The notes under the pieces: generated by a model
Database searches by the model: none
What the model was told of the DNA's origin: nothing
What the model saw: the letters and a program-made list of their open reading frames with translations, nothing else
Source of the DNA: Anaerolineales bacterium UBA6663
GTDB taxonomy: Bacteria; Chloroflexota; Anaerolineae; Anaerolineales; UBA6663
Reading direction: 5' to 3'
DNA length: 13,371 nucleotides
Assembly: GCA_002455335.1 (NCBI GenBank)
Contig: DKKP01000231.1
Location: 1 to 13,371 of the forward strand
Made by a program: the position numbers and the translations under genes
Shown here: piece by piece, positions 6,493 to 12,027 of the stretch
Numbering within the stretch: the stretch's first letter is position 1
Layout: every line of letters starts with the position of its first letter

Positions 6493-7557
6493 TTATGCCA
6501 TCGGCGGCGGCTCGAGGGCCTCGCTTGCCGACGGCGCCGGTGGCGCACCCTGGACATACGGGCGCGCACCAAAGCGCGTCAGCGCCACAGCGCCGATCCC
6601 GATGAGCGGGAGCACGAACCAGGCAACCAGCCCGCCGACAAACGGCACGGCGCCAACAAGATGCGCCAGCACGCTGACCCCCAGCGTCCCGAGCGTCGTC
6701 GCCACGACCGTGTTGACGTTCTGCACATTGAGCGCCTCGGCCAGCCGCAGCCCGACGAGTTGACCCAGCGCGATCCAACCGAACAGCCAGGCCATGCCGT
6801 ACAGCACACCGACGCCCAACGCACCGACGGCGCTCACCGGGATCAGGCACAACGTCAGCGCCAGCAGGACGAAGAGACCCATCAACACGGGCATCGCCAG
6901 GCTTGTCAGAAAACCCAGGCCAAAGGCGCGCCACGGCTCGAGCCGGATGGTCGCGGCCACACGCGCGGTCTGGTCGGGCCAGAAAGCCGTGACCACGAGC
7001 GCGAGCGCCGTCACCGCCGCGATCCACAACAGCGACTGAAAGAGGTTGAAGACGAACTCGAAGACCAGGCCGAAGGGCCGAACCGGCGGATCCTCAGGGA
7101 CGGCGCCATCGATGACCACGCCGGGCAGGGCCGGCAGCCAGTTCGTCAGGCCGGGCGCATCGGTGACCGTGCCACCCACATCGGCGCCTGCCGCGCGCTC
7201 GAACGACCCGCCAGTCCGAGTCACGTCGCCCGCGACGACAGCGGTCTCGGTCAACTCCAGGCTGCCGCCGATCAGGGCAACGGCCCCAGAGACCTCGCCC
7301 GAGATGGTCGTCGATCCACCGAGCGCCACGACATCGCCGGAGACCTGGGCGCCGTCCTCGATCACGACAGTGCCGCCCAGCACCACGAGGTCGCCGTCGA
7401 TCACCTCGCCGGAGGCCAGGGTGTATTCGCCACTCGTCACTGTGACGTCATCGGGCAGCGGCCCGGCGAACTCGGCAACCGCCGGACGGGCGCTGAGGAC
7501 GAGCAGCGCCAGCGCGGCCACACAGGCAACCGCAAGGGAAGAGAGCTTTCGAACCAT
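6493..7557 (-). CDS. Bactofilin-like beta-repeat protein with C-terminal membrane domain
   Basis: 354 residues. A signal peptide (1-28, cleavage after AVA) precedes a beta-helical repeat region (about 40-132). Its repeats read like GDLVVLGGTVVIEDGAQVSG and GDVVALGGSTTISGEV, the polymer-forming (bactofilin) pattern, but exported rather than cytoplasmic. After a linker come about five membrane segments (about 164-192, 212-240, 244-268, 283-304, 307-328) and a Pro-rich tail. This layout is common in operons with ECF sigma/anti-sigma pairs. AGGAG seven bases before the ATG overlaps the anti-sigma stop (TAGGAG), and the gap to that gene is nine bases. It probably acts in envelope-stress sensing or membrane scaffolding (inference). 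No enzyme motif is visible. Confidence 0.88.
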   Translation of the reverse strand: MVRKLSSLAVACVAALALLVLSARPAVAEFAGPLPDDVTVTSGEYTLASGEVIDGDLVVLGGTVVIEDGAQVSGDVVALGGSTTISGEVSGAVALIGGSLELTETAVVAGDVTRTGGSFERAAGADVGGTVTDAPGLTNWLPALPGVVIDGAVPEDPPVRPFGLVFEFVFNLFQSLLWIAAVTALALVVTAFWPDQTARVAATIRLEPWRAFGLGFLTSLAMPVLMGLFVLLALTLCLIPVSAVGALGVGVLYGMAWLFGWIALGQLVGLRLAEALNVQNVNTVVATTLGTLGVSVLAHLVGAVPFVGGLVAWFVLPLIGIGAVALTRFGARPYVQGAPPAPSASEALEPPPMA

Positions 7558-7566
7558 CGTATTCTC

Positions 7567-8157
7567 CTACGCTGGCCGATGCTCTGCCGAAAGCACCAAC
7601 CGACCCATCCAGATCAACCAGGCGAAGGTCGCGACAAGGCCGATCGCCAACGCAGCCCAGACGGCCGGCCAGCTGAGCGCCACCCTCAACACAGTCAGCC
7701 CGGCTGAGGCCAGGCCGACCAGCACACGCATCGAGATCTCGGCGCTTGTCTGCAGCGCCAACGACGCCGAGGGTTGGCCCGCGGCCCGTGCCAACGGCGC
7801 CAGAAAGGCCGCGGCGCTGCCAAACAGCGCCAGAATAGGCGCGAAGGCGCTGGCGCCCAACGCCAGTGCGCCAAGCCATGCCGGCCGCGACCGACGTCGC
7901 TGCGCCAATCGCGCCTTGAAACGCGAACTGAACCCATAGCGCGGGGCGTCGACTGGAAGCAGGATCGGGGCCTCCTGCAACGTCTGCTCCGCTGCCTGCA
8001 GGGCCGCCCAGATGCGCACGGCCTCCGGATCAATCGCGATCCGGGCTTCAAGCTCGCTCCGAGCCGGCCCATCGAGTTCGTCGTCGAGCGCCGCATGCAT
8101 CTGCTGCTTCATCGGTTCATCCACCATAAACGCCTCATCGTGATCGAGCGTGCTCAC
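7567..8157 (-). CDS. Membrane anti-sigma-like protein
   Basis: 196 residues from a GTG at 8157 that overlaps the sigma factor stop (GTGA), implying translational coupling. An internal ATG at 8124, with GAGG about seven bases upstream, would give 185 residues and is a real alternative. The N-terminal part (about 16-62) is an acidic helical region, MHAALDDELDGPARSELEARI then PEAVRIWAALQAAEQTL, matching anti-sigma helices. It lacks the His-x3-Cys-x2-Cys zinc motif of ZAS proteins. A basic stretch RRRSRP precedes the membrane segments (about 93-123, 143-160 and 163-186). It would hold the ECF sigma factor at the membrane until a signal frees it. Release by proteolysis is known for related systems but not visible here. 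Confidence 0.87.
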   Translation of the reverse strand: MSTLDHDEAFMVDEPMKQQMHAALDDELDGPARSELEARIAIDPEAVRIWAALQAAEQTLQEAPILLPVDAPRYGFSSRFKARLAQRRRSRPAWLGALALGASAFAPILALFGSAAAFLAPLARAAGQPSASLALQTSAEISMRVLVGLASAGLTVLRVALSWPAVWAALAIGLVATFAWLIWMGRLVLSAEHRPA

Positions 8158-8732
8158 CCCACGGCTGCCGCCCGCGGGACCCTGGGCTCGGAGCCCAACA
8201 GCCGACCCAGCGCTTCGCGCGCGCGATGGAGCCGGCTCTTGACGGCGCTGACCGTTGAACCGGTCGCCGTCGAGATTTCCTCATACGACAGGTCATGCCA
8301 GTAGCGCATGACCACCATCCGTCGATCCTCTGGCGGAAGCTGGCGCAACAGGATCTCAAGTTGCGCCGCACGTTCGCGCCGGGCGACCTCATGCTCAGGT
8401 CCGGGTGTCGGATCCTGCAAGGCGATCTGTGGCACCTCGGCGTCATCCTCGTCCACCGACAGCCAGGTGACCCGGCGCTTCCGCAGCAGGTCGATACAGT
8501 AATGGCTGGCGATGGCGAACAGCCAGGTCTTGAATGAACGCTGGCGGTCGTATCGCGCCAGTTGCGACCAGGCGCGCAGAAAGGCCTCCTGGGCGGCCTC
8601 TTCGGCTTCCGCCGGGTCGCCCAGCATGCGATAGCACAGGTGGAAGACCGGAGTCTGATAGAGCTCCACCAGGCCAACAAAAGCGCGCTCGTCACCCGCA
8701 CAGGCGTGCGCGATCAAGTCCGTCTCGGTCAC
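8154..8732 (-). CDS. ECF-type RNA polymerase sigma factor
   Basis: 192 residues, typical ECF size. Region 2 lies at about 10-88, with VELYQTPVFHLCYRMLGDPAEAEEAAQEAFLRAW and the -10-binding part RSFKTWLFAIASHYCIDLLRKRR. A variable acidic linker runs to about 120. Region 4 (about 125-180) has LPPEDRRMVVMRYWHDLSYEEIS and the helix-turn-helix TGSTVSAVKSRLHRAREAL, which reads the -35 box. The start is a GTG at 8732 with AGGA closely upstream. It leads the operon sigma, anti-sigma, bactofilin-like protein, lipoprotein, and is probably autoregulated like most ECF genes. The specific ECF group cannot be assigned without a search. Confidence 0.96.
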   Translation of the reverse strand: MTETDLIAHACAGDERAFVGLVELYQTPVFHLCYRMLGDPAEAEEAAQEAFLRAWSQLARYDRQRSFKTWLFAIASHYCIDLLRKRRVTWLSVDEDDAEVPQIALQDPTPGPEHEVARRERAAQLEILLRQLPPEDRRMVVMRYWHDLSYEEISTATGSTVSAVKSRLHRAREALGRLLGSEPRVPRAAAVG

Positions 8733-8841
8733 GAGATCCTGCCGTTCCTCGGGGCCAGTCGACTTGTCCTACGTCGGATCGTTCGCCCAAATGTCGGGCG
8801 TGCGCCCATCTGACGCGGGAAACTGGCAAACCGTATTACGG

Positions 8842-8869
8842 ATTATAGGGGAGCGGGTTGCAGACCCAA
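8842..8869 (-). promoter_or_regulatory. Probable promoter of the ECF sigma operon
   Basis: On the minus strand a perfect -10 TATAAT (8847-8842) is preceded, after 16 bases, by TTGGGT (8869-8864), a weak -35. The start near 8835 would give a leader of about 100 bases before the GTG. This looks like a housekeeping promoter rather than an ECF-dependent one. Confidence 0.45.
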
Positions 8870-8916
8870 GATCTGGCACCGAGATTGCATCTCTGCATTC
8901 GAGGGCCAACGCCGCC

Positions 8917-9294
8917 ATGCCAAATTACGTGCTCGTCATTGACGATAACCGCCTGATCGCCGACAACCTGGTCAAGATGCTGACGCTGCTGGGCTATCGC
9001 GCCCGTGCCGTCTACGGATCGCCGAGCGCCACCCAGACGCTTGTGGAGTATCCGCCCAGTCTAGTGCTTGTCGACATCCACATGCAGGGGATCAACGGGG
9101 TCGAGGTCGTGCGCTTCATCCGACGCCACGAGAAGTTGATGCACACCCGGGTGCTGGCGATGTCGTCCGACAATCAGCCCGACCTGATCTCGGCCGTCCG
9201 CGATGCCGGGGCCGACACCTTCCTGCCGAAGCCCGTACGGCTCGAAGACCTCGAGGTCGCGCTTCAGGAGATCGGCGTCCAACCGCCGACCTGA
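8917..9294 (+). CDS. Single-domain response regulator (receiver only)
   Basis: 125 residues forming one CheY-like receiver with no output domain. All key residues are present: Asp9-Asp10 (VIDDN), phosphoacceptor Asp53 (LVLVDIHM), the switch Ser83/84 (VLAMSSDN) and Lys105 (FLPKPVR). It would be phosphorylated by a partner kinase and act by protein-protein contact, as CheY or Spo0F do. The ATG at 8917 has GAGGG eleven bases upstream; the upstream in-frame extension to 8764 overlaps the divergent promoter and does not look like a receiver. No kinase is adjacent. The hybrid kinase at the right end is a possible but unproven partner. A strong terminator follows. Confidence 0.95.
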   Translation: MPNYVLVIDDNRLIADNLVKMLTLLGYRARAVYGSPSATQTLVEYPPSLVLVDIHMQGINGVEVVRFIRRHEKLMHTRVLAMSSDNQPDLISAVRDAGADTFLPKPVRLEDLEVALQEIGVQPPT

Positions 9295-9321
9295 GCCGCA
9301 GGGGCGTACGAGAAAAACAAT

Positions 9322-9354
9322 GCGGGCCAGGCAATGCCTGGCCCGCGCCGTTTT
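9322..9354. terminator. Bidirectional Rho-independent terminator
   Basis: A perfect 11-bp stem, gcgggccaggc (9322-9332) with gcctggcccgc (9336-9346), closes a three-base loop. A TTTT run follows at 9351-9354 on the plus strand. On the minus strand the stem is followed by ttgttttt (from the aaaaacaa at 9313-9320). It ends both the response regulator gene and the convergent 102-residue gene. Confidence 0.88.
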
Positions 9355-9377
9355 GGATCGAACCGTGCCCTTCTGAG

Positions 9378-9686
9378 CTAGAACTGGAACAGGTTCTCGC
9401 GCAGAGGCACGGATTTGCGCTGGTAATTGAGCACGAACTGCTGGAGCTCCTGCTCCAGGCGCTCGTAGGTCTCCGACGCGATCACGCGCTCGAGCGTGGC
9501 CCTATCCTCGGCCACGAACTCGACCAGACGGGCCGGGTAGTTGCCGTAGGCCGTGTGCCAGGCACCCGACATCGAGAGGCCGATGGTGTTGAGGGTCGGC
9601 ACCATCTCGCCGAGCATAAATTGATAGTACCGGTCCTGAATATCAGGGCGGATGTCGTAGGTCAGGATCATCTTCACCGGATGCAT
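9378..9686 (-). CDS. Small conserved-looking cytoplasmic protein, unknown function
   Basis: 102 residues from the second of two adjacent ATGs; GGAGG lies five bases before this one and only two before the first (9689). No signal or membrane segment. The pattern of strand MILTYDIRPD, helix RYYQFMLGEMVPTLNTIG, strands around GAWHTAYGNYPARLVEFVAED, then a long helix ERLEQELQQFVLNYQ, is that of a ferredoxin-like dimeric alpha/beta barrel (as in NIPSNAP or ABM proteins). This fold assignment is inferred from the pattern alone. The open frame continues upstream to 10331, but that stretch is antisense to mobA and is not coding. It stands alone, between a shared terminator and mobA. Confidence 0.8.
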   Translation of the reverse strand: MHPVKMILTYDIRPDIQDRYYQFMLGEMVPTLNTIGLSMSGAWHTAYGNYPARLVEFVAEDRATLERVIASETYERLEQELQQFVLNYQRKSVPLRENLFQF

Positions 9687-9791
9687 CATCGCCTCCGTCA
9701 CACCGGGCGAAGCGCTGAATGCTGCGCCCGCCACTGCCAAGAATTCTAGCACGTCCGGACCCCACCGCAGGGGTACCGTAGTCGCCCCGGC

Positions 9792-9797
9792 TATAAT
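9792..9797 (+). promoter_or_regulatory. Putative -10 box placing mobA transcription start at its ATG
   Basis: TATAAT ends six bases before the mobA ATG, so transcription would begin at or next to the start codon (leaderless mRNA). This agrees with the absence of a Shine-Dalgarno. No clear -35 box or TGn extension is visible. Confidence 0.4.
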
Positions 9798-9803
9798 CGG
9801 CCC

Positions 9804-10418
9804 ATGGAAGGATTCAGCCTGGCGGTGCTGGCTGGCGGGCGCAGCCAGCGGTTCGGCTCGAATAAGGCGCTGGCCGAGATCCGCGGCCAGACGATCCTCG
9901 CGCGCGTCCTGGCCGCCGGCCGCGAGCTGGCCGACGAGGTCTTTGTCGTGACAAACACCCCCGAAGCCTACCCGGATCTTGGGCTGCCGTTGGTGCCCGA
10001 TGTGCGCGCCGGAGGCGGTTCGCTGCGCGGCCTGCACACGGCCTTGGCCAGCGCACACAACACCTGGGTCCTGTGTCTGGCCTGCGATATGCCCTTCGTC
10101 CGCCCACAACTGCTCGCGCATCTTTGCGAACAGGCTCAGGGAACCCCGGCCCCCATGGGCGGCGTGGTGCCGCGGCACGCCGAGGGCCACGAGCCCTTCT
10201 GCGCCGTGTATCATCGCGAGCGCTGTCTCCCCCATCTCGATGCGCTCCTCGACGCCGACATTTATAAAGTGATCGCGCTCTACGAACGCGTGGCCATGGC
10301 CTTTGTCGATGAACCCGAACTGCGCCGCCATGATCCGGCGCTTGTCTCGTTCTTCAACGTCAACACACCGGCAGATCTGGTGACCGCCGCAACCCTGGCT
10401 GAACGCCTCGATGGCTGA
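9804..10418 (+). CDS. mobA: Molybdenum cofactor guanylyltransferase MobA
   Basis: Adds GMP from GTP to molybdopterin to make the bis-MGD cofactor of DMSO-reductase-type enzymes; cytoplasmic. The 204 residues (typical length) start with the nucleotide-binding loop LAGGRSQRFGSNKAL (9-23). The guanine-site segment GGSLRGLHTAL (71-81) follows, then the Mg-binding LACDMPF (92-98, Asp95), HEPFCAVYHR (129-138) and the C-terminal FFNVNTPADL (183-192). No other cofactor gene or molybdoenzyme is in the window, so it is isolated. The start has no Shine-Dalgarno and lies six bases after a TATAAT box. A related NTP-transferase of the same fold is the only alternative. Confidence 0.92.
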   Translation: MEGFSLAVLAGGRSQRFGSNKALAEIRGQTILARVLAAGRELADEVFVVTNTPEAYPDLGLPLVPDVRAGGGSLRGLHTALASAHNTWVLCLACDMPFVRPQLLAHLCEQAQGTPAPMGGVVPRHAEGHEPFCAVYHRERCLPHLDALLDADIYKVIALYERVAMAFVDEPELRRHDPALVSFFNVNTPADLVTAATLAERLDG

Positions 10419-10534
10419 GCCCCTGACCCGCCCACGCGCACCGCGCTCATTTCACACTGAATTCACCCCAAACGGCTCAAGTACTCCCTAGAATCATCCC
10501 AGACGCGCGCAGGGACGCGCGACCGGGGTGTCTT

Positions 10535-11929
10535 GTGACGACTTATCTTGTCGGGAACCAGAGCATCAATGTCGTTGAGGCCGGCCAACGTGGACGCCAG
10601 GTGGCGCTGCTTGTGCATGGCTGGTCGAGCTCGTGGTATGCGCTTTCACCGTTGATGGATCTGCTGGCGCAGCGTTACCACTGCCTCGCGATCGATCTGC
10701 CGGGTTACGGCGAGTCGCCAGCGCCGCGCGACCGCATCACGATCCCATATTACGCCGACCTGCTCGCCCAGCTTGCCGGACAGGTCAGCGAACGGCCTGT
10801 CGTGTATATCGGGCACTCGATGGGCGGCATGATCGGCGCCACGCTCGCGCTACGCCATCCGGCCGTGATCGATCGACTTGTGCTGATCGGCCCGACGATC
10901 TCGGGTCAACTCTCAGCGCGGATCAACTGGTTGATCTCGCCGATCACGCGCCTCGAACGCTTTGCGGCTACGGGTCTGCTTGTGCGGGCCAGCGAGCGGC
11001 TGATCGCCGGGATCACCGACGGCCTGATGCGCCCCGTTTCGTTCGCGCAACGCTCCGAGATCCCGCCGGCCGACTACGGGCGGCTGCGAGCCGACGCGCG
11101 CCGACCGGGCCAGGGTCGAACGCGTTACGAATGCTATTTCGCCATGCGCGAAAACGATTTGAGCGGCCGGCTTGGCGCCGTGGAGACGCCGACGCTTGTG
11201 GTCTGGGGCGCCGAGGACAACACAGTGCCGCTACGCGATTCGGGCATCGTGGCCGACGAGTGGCCGCGGGCCGATCTCCGCATCCTGCCCAAGGCCGGGC
11301 ACTGGCCGCAGTTCGAGCAACCCCAACTGACACAGCGCCACATCGCGGCCTTTCTGGGTCTGCCGCTCAGCCACAGCGAGGCCCTGGCCGATGACGAGTT
11401 GGCGTCAGCTCAGGAAGTGGCGCGGTTTATCAGCCACTCGGATATCGGCAGCGGCCTCAATGACGCACAACGTCTCAAACTGGCCGGCCATTTCAAGCAG
11501 CGCGACTTCACACCGGGTCAGGTGATCGTTCGGATCGAAGACGGCGGCAATGAGATGTACATCGTGCGGTCCGGCACGGTCGAGGTCTGGAACGATCCGG
11601 ATCAGATCGGCTCGAACACGGGCCAGCTGCGCCACATCGCGTCATTGACCTCCGGCCAGATCACGGGCGAGCTGGCCATGCTCGACGGCGGGCTGCGCAG
11701 CGCGGATCTGCGCGCCGGGCCAGAGGGCGCGTCGGTGCTGGCGCTCGAACGCCGGCGGCTTGAGGTGCTTTGCAGCGAAGACCCCGAGCTTGGCACAAGC
11801 GTGCTCTGGAACATCAGCCGCGCCATGGCCGGGCGGGTACGCTTCATCCTCTGGCAATTGCAGCGCGCGCTGACGCGCATCCCGGCCGTGGCCGACGAAG
11901 GCCTGCGCGACCATCCCCTGGCCGTGTAG
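10535..11929 (+). CDS. Alpha/beta hydrolase fused to a cyclic-nucleotide-binding domain
   Basis: 464 residues in two domains. Residues 1-275 form an alpha/beta hydrolase with oxyanion motif HGW (28-30), nucleophile elbow GHSMG (93-97, Ser95), acid Asp228 (WGAEDNTVP) and His256 (KAGHWPQFEQP), so the triad is complete. The substrate cannot be told; the closest look is to small esterase/lactonase-type members. After a linker (about 280-305), residues 306-435 form a CRP-type cNMP domain: DFTPGQVIVRIEDGGNEMYIVRSGTVEV, then a phosphate-binding cassette GELAMLDGGLRSADLRA (378-394) with the key Gly378, Glu379 and Arg388. No helix-turn-helix follows, so this is not a transcription factor. cAMP or cGMP may gate the hydrolase (inference). 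Start GTG with GGGG upstream; cytoplasmic, no signal peptide. Confidence 0.9.
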   Translation: MTTYLVGNQSINVVEAGQRGRQVALLVHGWSSSWYALSPLMDLLAQRYHCLAIDLPGYGESPAPRDRITIPYYADLLAQLAGQVSERPVVYIGHSMGGMIGATLALRHPAVIDRLVLIGPTISGQLSARINWLISPITRLERFAATGLLVRASERLIAGITDGLMRPVSFAQRSEIPPADYGRLRADARRPGQGRTRYECYFAMRENDLSGRLGAVETPTLVVWGAEDNTVPLRDSGIVADEWPRADLRILPKAGHWPQFEQPQLTQRHIAAFLGLPLSHSEALADDELASAQEVARFISHSDIGSGLNDAQRLKLAGHFKQRDFTPGQVIVRIEDGGNEMYIVRSGTVEVWNDPDQIGSNTGQLRHIASLTSGQITGELAMLDGGLRSADLRAGPEGASVLALERRRLEVLCSEDPELGTSVLWNISRAMAGRVRFILWQLQRALTRIPAVADEGLRDHPLAV

Positions 11930-11957
11930 ACAGAGCCCGCTCAAACCACGGAGGAAA

Positions 11958-12002
11958 CGACAGGGCCAGATGCCGGGTTAGCCCCGGCATCTGGCCCTGT
12001 CG
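11958..12002. terminator. 20-bp perfect hairpin, convergent terminator
   Basis: Arms 11958-11977 and 11983-12002 are perfectly complementary over 20 bases and close a five-base ttagc loop. It lies between the converging hydrolase-fusion gene and the hybrid kinase gene. T-runs are weak (gtttcc on the minus side, none on the plus side). The stem core gggccag is shared with the 9322 terminator. Confidence 0.8.
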
Positions 12003-12027
12003 CGTTGAGGAAGCAAAGGTGACCTCG

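Noticed and set aside
5029..7707. 892-codon open frame on the plus strand
   Set aside because: It overlaps the PadR-linked membrane protein in another frame, crosses the terminator hairpin and runs antisense to two well-supported genes; composition is Arg/Gly/His-rich with no domain pattern.
8831..8841. Near-palindrome ccgtattacgg between the sigma and receiver genes, considered as an operator
   Set aside because: Too short and without a second copy; it could be chance near the TATAAT box.
8764..8916. 51-residue N-terminal extension of the receiver protein
   Set aside because: It covers the divergent promoter region and has no receiver-like or signal-like pattern; the receiver fold begins right at the ATG at 8917.
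9690..10331. Extension of the 102-residue gene to a 317-residue protein
   Set aside because: The added part is antisense to mobA; GGAGG directly precedes the shorter start.
10489..10494. TAGAAT as a promoter for the hydrolase-cNMP gene
   Set aside because: No -35 match at 16-18 bases upstream; left unannotated as too weak.
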